A stretch of 51,082 nucleotides of DNA from an uncultured Planctomycetia bacterium (lineage in GTDB: Bacteria; Planctomycetota; UBA1135; GCA-002686595), in assembly GCA_937952135.1 (NCBI GenBank), contig CALFYL010000387.1, positions 1 through 51,082 on the forward strand, in the 5' to 3' direction. The notes under the pieces were generated by a model. It saw only the letters and a list, made by a program, of their open reading frames with translations. It searched no databases and was not told the DNA's origin. The position numbers and the translations under genes are program-made. Shown piece by piece: positions 1 to 7,322 of this stretch (within the stretch, counting starts at the first letter, position 1; the number at the start of each line of letters is the position of its first letter).

Positions 1-2
1 CG

Positions 3-224
3 CTGCGCAAGTTCCCCGCGAGCGGCAAGGACGTGCTCGTCGCCGACGACAACGACCCCGAGCCGAACCACCGGCACACGACGGTCGCGTTGATGGGCGA
101 CGGCTCGACCGAGCCCTACGAACTCGCCGATCTTCGCGCGGCGGGCGTGCTCGGCCCCGACGAGACGCTGATCGTCGGTCCCGAGTCGCAAGTCGAAGAG
201 CTGCGCAAGCTCAGCCTCGACTGA
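3..224 (+). CDS. C-terminal fragment of an H-X9-DG pseudopilin-like protein (partial)
   Basis: The gene starts before the window; 73 residues of its C-terminus are visible, ending in TGA at 222-224. The frame is open from the first bases and reads LRKFPASGKDVLVADD. Around residues 23-34 it contains HRHTTVALMGDG, a histidine, nine residues and then Asp-Gly. This is the H-X9-DG signature of the C-terminal domain found on many type II-like prepilin proteins of Planctomycetota. The N-terminal methylation motif and hydrophobic helix would lie upstream, out of view. In this family the protein is thought to be a secreted or pilus-like component processed by prepilin peptidase. The last 30 residues are charged and show no further domain. 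The motif is seen directly; the family call is inference from a short fragment. Confidence 0.6.
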   Translation: MRKFPASGKDVLVADDNDPEPNHRHTTVALMGDGSTEPYELADLRAAGVLGPDETLIVGPESQVEELRKLSLD

Positions 225-250
225 GCACGCGCGCTTCTCGGCACGAAGCC

Positions 251-308
251 GCGGGCCGGCCCTCCGGGGTGCGGCCCGCAGTCGTTCGAGGGGGCCCGGC
301 CGGCCCCC
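251..308 (+). terminator. Two consecutive GC-rich hairpins after the pseudopilin-like gene
   Basis: Inverted repeat GCGGGCC (251-257) / GGCCCGC (273-279) is followed by GGGGGCC (290-296) / GGCCCCC (302-308). They lie in the 180-nt gap between the first gene and the UbiA gene. There is no T-run, so this is a hairpin-type terminator candidate only. Confidence 0.4.
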
Positions 309-341
309 GAGCCACTGATGGAAGCCGCCGCCGGGCGCCGA

Positions 342-347
342 TACAGT
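342..347 (+). promoter_or_regulatory. Candidate -10 element upstream of the UbiA-family gene
   Basis: TACAGT sits in the context GCCGATACAGTCC, 58 nt before the ATG at 406 and just after the two hairpins. No convincing -35 is seen. It resembles the TANNNT hexamers found before other genes in the window. Confidence 0.3.
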
Positions 348-405
348 CCGGCCCCGCGCCACGCGCGCCGTCCGAACCGTCCCACAGCTCCCCCTGCGCG
401 TGTCG

Positions 406-1314
406 ATGAAGCTCCCCGGTCTGGTCCGCGCCCTCCGGCCCCAGCAGTGGGTCAAGAACATCTTTGTGCTCGCCGCGGTCGCCTTCGCGCGCGCCGACGC
501 GAGCGTGGAGCACCCGGGCGACTTCAGCGACGTCCTGCGCTCCCTGGCGGCCTTCGCGGCCTTTTGCCTGGGCGCGAGCGCGATCTACCTGGTCAACGAC
601 ATCCTCGACGTCGACAGCGACCGCGCGCACCCGACCAAGCGCTTCCGGCCGATCGCGGCCGGCGAGGTCGCGGTCTCGACCGCCTGGGCGCTCTCGGGCG
701 CCTGCGTGCTCGCGGCGCTCGCGCTGGGGTGGATCGCCGACCTCGAGCGCGCCGTGATCGGCATCGTCGGCGCCTACATCGCGCTCAACTTCGCCTACAG
801 CGTCAAGCTCAAGCACATCGTGCTCGTCGACGCCTTCTGCATCGCGACGGGCTTTCTCTTGCGCGTGCAGGCCGGCGCGCAGGCCGCGGACGCCGAAGTC
901 TCGCACTGGCTGATGCTGTGCACGCTGTTCCTCTCGCTGTTCCTTGCGCTGTGCAAGCGCAAGGCCGAGATCGACTTGCTCGGCGACGACCGAGGCTCGC
1001 ACCGCGCGAACCTCATGCAGTACACGCCGCTGTTCCTCGACCAGATGGTCACCGTGCTCGCGGCCTGCACGATCGTCTGCTACACGATGTACACGGTCGC
1101 GCCCGAGACGGCGCGCAAGTTCGGCGCGGGCAACGGGCTGATCTACACCACGCCGTTCGTCGTCTTCGGACTCGGCCGCTACATGCTGCTCGTGAGCCAG
1201 CAACGCGGCGGCGGCAGCCCGACGCGCATGCTGCTCGGCGGCGACGCGATCTTCGTGTCGAACGCGGTGCTGTGGGCGCTCGTGACGGCCGCGGTCGTGT
1301 ACGGACCGCTCTGA
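406..1314 (+). CDS. UbiA-family decaprenyl-phosphate phosphoribosyltransferase-like protein
   Basis: A 302-residue polytopic membrane protein of the UbiA prenyltransferase superfamily. It opens with LRPQQWVKN (residues 10-18), typical of the branch that transfers phosphoribose from PRPP to a polyprenyl phosphate. The Mg-binding NDxxDxxxD motif is at 64-72 and is followed by KRFRP. The second aspartate motif, YSVKLKHIVLVD, is at 131-142. A CKRKAE segment near residue 190 also fits this branch. In actinobacteria the product feeds arabinogalactan synthesis through DprE1/DprE2; neither partner is visible here, so the sugar lipid's fate is unknown. The ATG at 406 is preferred; an in-frame GTG at 400 would add two residues. 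It stands alone, with a 57-nt gap to the nuclease pair. The superfamily is certain, the substrate likely. Confidence 0.82.
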   Translation: MKLPGLVRALRPQQWVKNIFVLAAVAFARADASVEHPGDFSDVLRSLAAFAAFCLGASAIYLVNDILDVDSDRAHPTKRFRPIAAGEVAVSTAWALSGACVLAALALGWIADLERAVIGIVGAYIALNFAYSVKLKHIVLVDAFCIATGFLLRVQAGAQAADAEVSHWLMLCTLFLSLFLALCKRKAEIDLLGDDRGSHRANLMQYTPLFLDQMVTVLAACTIVCYTMYTVAPETARKFGAGNGLIYTTPFVVFGLGRYMLLVSQQRGGGSPTRMLLGGDAIFVSNAVLWALVTAAVVYGPL

Positions 1315-1356
1315 GAGAGAGTTCGCTCGCGCGTGGCGTCGCCCGCGCGGCTCGCG

Positions 1357-1362
1357 TAGCCT
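1357..1362 (+). promoter_or_regulatory. Candidate -10 element close to the AddB-like start
   Basis: TAGCCT lies 9 nt before the ATG at 1372. If it is used, transcription would begin at or next to the start codon. No Shine-Dalgarno sequence is visible. Confidence 0.25.
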
Positions 1363-1371
1363 CTCGCCGCG

Positions 1372-4143
1372 ATGCACGCGGGCGTCGAACGCACTTTCCT
1401 CGGCTGGGAGCGGCCCTTTCTCGCGGCCGCCGCGGAGCGTTGGATCGAGTTCGTTCGCGATTCTGAGCTCGATCCATCGCGCTGCGTGCTCGTGTTGCCC
1501 GGCCGGCGCGCGGCGCGACGCCTCGAAGAGCGCATCGCGCAACTGGCGCCTCCCGCCTGGCCGCCGCCGCGCGTGGTGAGCGAGGGCGATCTCGCGCGCG
1601 TGCTCTCGAAGGAGCGGGTGCGGCTCGCAAGCGAGTGGCAGCGCGCCCTCGCCTGGCGCGAAGTGCTCGGCGCGGCGTCGGCGCAGGAGCGGGAGACACT
1701 GTGGAGCGGCGGAGAACGCCACGGTGTCGCGGGGCTCGCGAATCTGTGCGCGCGGACCTTCAGCGAGCTGGCGCGCGAGGGTCTCGACGCCGCGGGCGTC
1801 GCCAAGGCCGCAAGCGCGAGCGAAAACTTCGGCGCGCCGCAGCGCTGGCAGGTGCTCGCGGAGCTCGAGCGGCGCTACCTCGCGGCCCTCGAGCGTCGCG
1901 GGCGGCGCGATCCGGCCGCGGTGGCGCGCGAAGCGGCGCAGGCCGAGCTCGACACGACGTTGTGCGTGCACCTCTTCGCGCTCGTAGATCCGCCGCGCGC
2001 GCTGCGCAAGCTCCTCGAGCGCGTCGAGGGCGTCGCCAGCTTCGTGTTCGCGCCGCCAGAACACGCCGCGGACTTCGACGAGTTCGGCGCGCTGCGCAGC
2101 GAACGCTGGGCCGAGGCCGACGTCGAGTTCGACGACGCGCGCTGGCGCGTGGTGGAGGGACCTGACGACCAGGCGCGCGAGGCGCTCGCAGAGCTGGCGC
2201 GCGTCGAGCCGCCGCCCGCGCCCGAGGAGGTCGCGATCGGAGTTCCCGACGAGGACGTGCTGCCGTTCCTCGAGCGGCGCTTGCTCGAAGCGGGCTGCGA
2301 GCCGCGTTGGGCCGGCGGCCAGGTGCTCGCGCACACGCGCGAAGCGCGGCTCCTTCTCGACGCGATCGCGTGGCTCGTGCGACCGGGCGTGGAGGAGTTC
2401 GCGCGCCTCGCGGCGCACCCGGACTTCGAGCGCCTCTGCATGCAAACCGGCGGCGCGCCCGTCGTCACGCTCGGCGCAGCGCTCGACCGCTACGTCGGCG
2501 AGCACGTTCCCGCGCGCATCGACGGGTCCTGGCCGGCGGAGCGCGCCGAGTTGCGCGGTTCCATGCGCGAACCCGTTCTCAGGGCGATCGAGACCCTCGA
2601 CGCCGCCGTCGCGCGAGCTCGACAGCTCTTCGGCGCGACCGCGAGCGGCGCGCACTCGAGCGCGGAGTGGGCGGACGCGCTCGCGAGCTGGCTCACCGCC
2701 GCCTTCGCCGAGACGGACCTCGAAGCGCGCGACCCGCGCGGATGGAAGCGCGCGCGCTCCCTCGAATTGCTCGCCGAGCTCGTGCGCGAGCTGCGCGAAG
2801 CCGACGAGGGCGTCGCGCCGGTTGCGCTCGACGCCGCGGCCTTCCACGAGCTGCTCGCGGCGCGCTTGAACGCGATCGATCTCCCGCCGCCGCCGGGCGA
2901 CGGACGGCCCGTCGTCGAGCTCTTCGGCTGGCTCGAACTCGTGCTCGACGACGCGCCGCACCTCGTCGTCACCGGCGTGCAGGAAGGTTCGCTCCCGACC
3001 GCGCCCGGCATCGGCCTGCTCTCCGAGAGCGCGCGCCGCGACCTCGAGCTCGGCCACGAACAGCGCCGCGTCGCGCGCGACGTGTGGGCGCTCCGCGCGA
3101 TCCTGGCCTCGCGTCCGAACGTCACGTTGCTCACCGGCCGCCGCAGCTCGGAACGCAACCCGCATCGGCCGAGCCGCCTGCTCCTGCGCTGCGCACCCGA
3201 GCGCGTCGTGCAGCGCGTGCGAGCCGTGTGGCCCGAGCACGAGAGCGATCCGCCCGCCGTCGTCGGCGCGCCGCCGATGTACCGCCCGCCGCGGCCCGAT
3301 CGCCCCTTCGAAGGCGTGCTGCGCGTCACGGACTTCAAGACCTACATCGAATCGCCCTACGCGTTCTACGTGCAGCGCGTGCTCGGACTGTGCGCGGTCG
3401 AAAGTCGCTTGCTCGAGCTCGATCCGCTCCGTTTCGGCAGCCTCGCGCACGAGGTGCTCGAGCTCGTCGGACACGAGTCGTGGCGCGAGTGCGCGGACGA
3501 GAAGCGGCTGCTCGACGCGCTCGAAGAGCGGCTGGAGCAACTCCGTCGCGCGCGCTTCGGCTCGGCGCCGCGGCCGGCGGTGGCGCTGCAGATCGAGAAG
3601 CTCCGCGCGCGGCTCGCGGGCTTCGCGGCGTGGCAAGCGCGGCAAGTCGAGCTCGGCTGGCGCATCCACGCCGTCGAGTGGAAGGCGCCCGGCCTCGAGC
3701 TCGACGGGCTGCGCGTCGCGGGGCGCATCGACCGCATCGAGCGCCACGCGGCGAGCGGGAACTGGCGCGTCGTCGACTACAAGACGGGCGACCGGGCGCG
3801 CAAGCCGCGCAGCGCGCACTGGAGCAAGACGCGCGGCTGGATCGACCTGCAACTGCCGCTGTACCGCGAGCTCACGGGCGAGCTGTGGCGCGGCGCGACG
3901 CTCGAGCTCGGCTATGTAAACCTCGGCCGCGACGAAGGCGCCGAACCCTTCGAGACCTTCGTGTGCAGCGAGGAAGACCACGTCGAAGCGCTGGAAAAGG
4001 CGCGCGAGGTCGTGCGCGGCATCCGTGCGGGCGAATTCGAGCGCGTGGGCGAGCGCGCGCCGTTCGAGGCGTCGCTCGCGGCGCTCTGCGGCTTCGGACT
4101 GCTCGCGGACGATGAGGACGACGAGAGCGAGGCCGAAGCATGA
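1372..4143 (+). CDS. addB: AddB/RexB-like PD-(D/E)XK nuclease subunit
   Basis: A 923-residue protein whose C-terminal third is a PD-(D/E)XK nuclease. It contains RFGSLAHEVLE with His693, GRIDRIE with Asp787, and VVDYKTG with Asp802 and Lys804, the expected order for the RecB/AddB fold. The N-terminus resembles the inactivated helicase arm of AddB (VLVLPGRRAARRLEERIAQ near residue 40) and lacks a P-loop. The stop overlaps the start of the AddA-like gene by 4 bp (ATGA), so the two are translationally coupled and probably form a heterodimeric double-strand-break resection enzyme. In classical AddB the nuclease domain is stapled by a 4Fe-4S cluster. Here the residue before the conserved SPYAFY stretch is Ser661 rather than Cys, and no Cys cluster follows the nuclease motif, so the cluster is probably absent. 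The symbol is by analogy. Confidence 0.8.
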   Translation: MHAGVERTFLGWERPFLAAAAERWIEFVRDSELDPSRCVLVLPGRRAARRLEERIAQLAPPAWPPPRVVSEGDLARVLSKERVRLASEWQRALAWREVLGAASAQERETLWSGGERHGVAGLANLCARTFSELAREGLDAAGVAKAASASENFGAPQRWQVLAELERRYLAALERRGRRDPAAVAREAAQAELDTTLCVHLFALVDPPRALRKLLERVEGVASFVFAPPEHAADFDEFGALRSERWAEADVEFDDARWRVVEGPDDQAREALAELARVEPPPAPEEVAIGVPDEDVLPFLERRLLEAGCEPRWAGGQVLAHTREARLLLDAIAWLVRPGVEEFARLAAHPDFERLCMQTGGAPVVTLGAALDRYVGEHVPARIDGSWPAERAELRGSMREPVLRAIETLDAAVARARQLFGATASGAHSSAEWADALASWLTAAFAETDLEARDPRGWKRARSLELLAELVRELREADEGVAPVALDAAAFHELLAARLNAIDLPPPPGDGRPVVELFGWLELVLDDAPHLVVTGVQEGSLPTAPGIGLLSESARRDLELGHEQRRVARDVWALRAILASRPNVTLLTGRRSSERNPHRPSRLLLRCAPERVVQRVRAVWPEHESDPPAVVGAPPMYRPPRPDRPFEGVLRVTDFKTYIESPYAFYVQRVLGLCAVESRLLELDPLRFGSLAHEVLELVGHESWRECADEKRLLDALEERLEQLRRARFGSAPRPAVALQIEKLRARLAGFAAWQARQVELGWRIHAVEWKAPGLELDGLRVAGRIDRIERHAASGNWRVVDYKTGDRARKPRSAHWSKTRGWIDLQLPLYRELTGELWRGATLELGYVNLGRDEGAEPFETFVCSEEDHVEALEKAREVVRGIRAGEFERVGERAPFEASLAALCGFGLLADDEDDESEAEA

Positions 4144-7100
4144 GCGCTCGCTCGCACGTGCTGCTCGCCTCGGCGGGCAGCGGCAAGACCTTCCGGCTGA
4201 CGTCGCACTTTCTGCGCCTGGTCGCGCTCGGAGTGCCGCCCGAGCGCATCCTCGCGTCGACGTTCACGCGCAAGGCGGCGGGGGAGATCCTCGGCCGCAT
4301 CTTCTCGCGGCTCGCCGCGGCGGCGTCCGACGAAACGAGCGCCGCGAAGCTGGCGACGGAGCTCGACGTCGCACTCTCCAAAGCGCGCGCGGAAGAGCTT
4401 CTCGCGCAGCTCGCGCGCGCGATCCAGCGCTTCCGTGTCCGCACGCTCGACGCGTTCTTCGTCGACCTCGCGCGCTCGATTTCGGCCGAGCTCGGCCTGC
4501 CGCCCGACTGGCGCATCGCGGACGAAGTCGATCTCGCCCGCGCGCGCGACGAAGCGGTCGCCGCGGCCCTGAGCGGCGCCGAGCTCGAGTCCTGGGTGGC
4601 GCTCCTGCGCGAACTCGAACGCGGCGCGTCGGGCCGCAGCGTGCACGCGCAGCTCGAGCGAGTCATCGACGCGGGCGCGCGCTTGCACGTCGAGGCGGCG
4701 GCGGGCGCCTGGGAAGTTCCCGCGCGTTTCCAGGCGCCCGCGGACGCGCAGATCGCGGCCGCGCTCGACACGCTCGCGAAGCTCGACCCGCCGCGCACGA
4801 GCAAGGGACAGCCGGACAAGAACTGGGTCAAGGCGCTGCAACGCGTGGCAGCGCGCGCGGCTCGAGGGGCGTGGAGCGAGTACGTGAGCGACGGGCTCGG
4901 CGCCGCGTTGCTCACCGGCGGTTCCTACAGCCGCCGCGACATCGAGCCGGAGTTCGCCGAGCCGCTGCACGTCTTGCTCACCAAGGCCGCGGCGGAACTC
5001 GGCGCGAAGTTGCGCGCGCAGAACGAAGCCTCGGCGCGTCTGCTCTCGGTGTACACGGCGCACGCGAGGGCCGTGCAGACCGCGACGCGCCGCCTCTCCT
5101 TCGACGACGTCGCGCAGTCCTTGGCGCAGGGCGGCGCGGCGATGCGTTCGCTCCAGTCCGACCTCGCGCTGCGCCTCGACGGCGCGATCGACCACTTGCT
5201 GCTCGACGAGTTCCAGGACACCTCGCCGGTGCAGTGGCGCGTCCTGCGCGGCATCGCCGAAGAGCTCGCGGCGGACGGCTCGGGCACGCGCAGCTTCTTC
5301 TGCGTCGGCGACGTGAAGCAGTCGATCTACGGCTGGCGTTCCGCGGAACCGCGCTTGCTCGAGAAGCTGCCCGAGCGCCTGCACCTCGAGCCCGAGCCGA
5401 TGGACAAGAGCTGGCGCTCCTCGCCGGTCGTGCTCGCGGCCGTGAATCGAATTTTCACCAAGCTCGACAGCTTCCCTGGCTGGGAGAGCGAACGCGGCGA
5501 CGTTGATACGGCGAAGGCGTTTCGCGCGAGCTTCCACGAGCACGTCGCCGCGCGGCCGGAACTCCGCGGCTGCGTGCGCGTGCGCACCTGCGGCCCGGGC
5601 GACGACAATCCCGCTCGTTGGCGCCAATGCGTCGAGACGGCGGCGCAACTCGTGGCGGAAGTGCGCGAGCAGGCCCCGTGGGCGAGCGTGGCCGTGTTGC
5701 TGCGCCGCAACCGCCTCGCGCCGCCGATCGTCGCGCGCCTGCGCGAACTCGGCATCGCCGCGAGCGACGAAGGCGGCAATCCGCTCACCGACGCGATCGG
5801 CGTGCAAGCCGCGCTCGCGCTGTTGCACTGGCTCGAGCACCCCGGCGACACCGTGGCGCGCTTCCACGCGGCGAGCGGCGTTTTCGGCGCGCGCCACGGG
5901 CTCTCGGCCGCGCGCGACGACGCGAGCGCCGCCCTCGCGAGCCGACGCGCGCGGGAAGAGCTGCTCGAGCTCGGGCTCGCCGGTTGGCTCGCGAGTTGGC
6001 GCGACGACGTCGCCCGCGAGCTCGGCGCCTGGGAAGCGCGGCGCTTCGGCCAACTCATCGACGCCGCGCTCTCCGTCGAGCCGGGCGCGCCGCTCGGGGA
6101 CTTTCTCGAGCGCGTGCGGCGCCTCCGCGTCGAGGATCCGAGCTCGGCGCGCGTCAAGGTGATGACCGTGCACGCTTCGAAGGGGCTCGAGTTCGACGCC
6201 GTGATCCTCCCCGAGCTCGACGTCCCCTTCGTGTCGAGCTCGGAGACCTTCGTCGCGCGCCGCGCCGGGGACGACCCCGAGCGCGAGTACGAGGTCGTGT
6301 CGCACGGCGGCGCGGAGAACTTCGTCAAGTTGCTCGCGGCGCACGGCGACGAGCGTGTCGAGCAAGCGCTCCAGTCGTCGCGGCGGCGCGCGCTGCGCGA
6401 TGCGCTGTCCGCGCTGTACGTCGCCACGACTCGCGCGCGCCATCGACTCGACCTCGTGCTGTGGCCCTCGGCCAAGGCGGACGAATCCGCGCGCCTCACC
6501 GGCGGCGGCGTCGTGCGCCACGCCTTCGATCTCGGGCACGAGGAACTGCCGGCGAACGAGATCGTCGCGACCGAGATCGGCGCCGACGACTCGTGGGCGA
6601 CGCACCACGCGCCGCGGATGGCCTCCGCGCCGCGCGCGAGCCCGGCGGCGCCCGCGACGCTTCGTTTCGCGGCCAGCTCGCGGGCCCGGGAGCTCGAGCG
6701 CGTCAGTCCGTCGACGCTGCACGACACGCAGGCGCGCAGCGCCGTCGAGCTCTTCGCGAGCGCGCCGCGCACCGGTCGTCTGCGCGGCAGTCGCTGGCAC
6801 ACATGGTTCGAGTGCGTCGAGTGGCTCGAGGACTTCGCGCACGGCGACGCGCAACTGCTCGCGCTCGCGACGGCGCGCGGCTACGGCGGCGCGGAGCTCG
6901 AGGAGGACCTGCGCAGCTTCCGCGCGGCCCTGGCCCGGCCGAATCTGCGCGCGCTGCTGTCGCGGCCGGGGCGCGAGATCGAGCTGTGGCGCGAGCGGCG
7001 CTTCCAACTCGTGCTCGACGGCACGCTGCACAGCGGGGCCTTCGACCGCGTCGAGTTGGAGCCCTCGGGCGCGCGCGCGGTGCGGGCCCGGGTGCTCGAC

Positions 7101-7271
7101 TTCAAGTCCGAGCGGGGGCCGGGCGGCGCGCAGATCGAGGTCTTGGTCGAGCACTACCGGCCCCAGATGTCCTCCTACCGGCGGGCCCTGGCGCACTTGC
7201 TCGGACTGCCGCAGACCTCGGTCTCCGCGGCGCTGGTCTTCGCCGACGCCGATCGAATCGTCGAACTTTGA
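4140..7271 (+). CDS. addA: AddA-like UvrD/REP helicase-nuclease
   Basis: A 1043-residue superfamily 1A helicase with a C-terminal nuclease. The Walker A motif is SAGSGKT at residues 11-17. The Walker B/Q-linked DEFQD is at 356-360, and GDVKQSIYGWR follows near 390. Motif V (MTVHASKGLEF) is at 675-685 and motif VI (YVATTRAR) at 760-767. The C-terminal PD-(D/E)XK domain shows His887, Asp969 in GAFDRVE, and DFKSE at 987-991. This order matches AddA rather than plain UvrD. Together with the overlapping upstream AddB-like gene it should unwind and trim broken DNA ends to load RecA. Length is somewhat below Bacillus AddA. No Chi-recognition residues can be judged by eye. The function is well supported and the symbol is by analogy. 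Confidence 0.87.
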   Translation: MSARSHVLLASAGSGKTFRLTSHFLRLVALGVPPERILASTFTRKAAGEILGRIFSRLAAAASDETSAAKLATELDVALSKARAEELLAQLARAIQRFRVRTLDAFFVDLARSISAELGLPPDWRIADEVDLARARDEAVAAALSGAELESWVALLRELERGASGRSVHAQLERVIDAGARLHVEAAAGAWEVPARFQAPADAQIAAALDTLAKLDPPRTSKGQPDKNWVKALQRVAARAARGAWSEYVSDGLGAALLTGGSYSRRDIEPEFAEPLHVLLTKAAAELGAKLRAQNEASARLLSVYTAHARAVQTATRRLSFDDVAQSLAQGGAAMRSLQSDLALRLDGAIDHLLLDEFQDTSPVQWRVLRGIAEELAADGSGTRSFFCVGDVKQSIYGWRSAEPRLLEKLPERLHLEPEPMDKSWRSSPVVLAAVNRIFTKLDSFPGWESERGDVDTAKAFRASFHEHVAARPELRGCVRVRTCGPGDDNPARWRQCVETAAQLVAEVREQAPWASVAVLLRRNRLAPPIVARLRELGIAASDEGGNPLTDAIGVQAALALLHWLEHPGDTVARFHAASGVFGARHGLSAARDDASAALASRRAREELLELGLAGWLASWRDDVARELGAWEARRFGQLIDAALSVEPGAPLGDFLERVRRLRVEDPSSARVKVMTVHASKGLEFDAVILPELDVPFVSSSETFVARRAGDDPEREYEVVSHGGAENFVKLLAAHGDERVEQALQSSRRRALRDALSALYVATTRARHRLDLVLWPSAKADESARLTGGGVVRHAFDLGHEELPANEIVATEIGADDSWATHHAPRMASAPRASPAAPATLRFAASSRARELERVSPSTLHDTQARSAVELFASAPRTGRLRGSRWHTWFECVEWLEDFAHGDAQLLALATARGYGGAELEEDLRSFRAALARPNLRALLSRPGREIELWRERRFQLVLDGTLHSGAFDRVELEPSGARAVRARVLDFKSERGPGGAQIEVLVEHYRPQMSSYRRALAHLLGLPQTSVSAALVFADADRIVEL

Positions 7272-7283
7272 GCGGCCGCGCAC

Positions 7284-7312
7284 CAACGCTCGGGCGTTGC
7301 ACGGCATGCTGG
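7284..7312 (+). promoter_or_regulatory. Candidate ECF-type promoter with palindrome before the first sigma fusion gene
   Basis: CAACGC-TCGG-GCGTTG (7284-7299) is a perfect 6-bp inverted repeat, followed by GGCATGCTGG (7303-7312), which ends 10 nt before the ATG. The same 10-mer occurs before the second sigma fusion gene, with CGCT at the identical distance upstream (7287-7290 here). It could be an autoregulated promoter; the palindrome could also be an operator or the terminator of the AddA-like gene. Confidence 0.4.
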
Positions 7313-7322
7313 TTCCAGTCCG

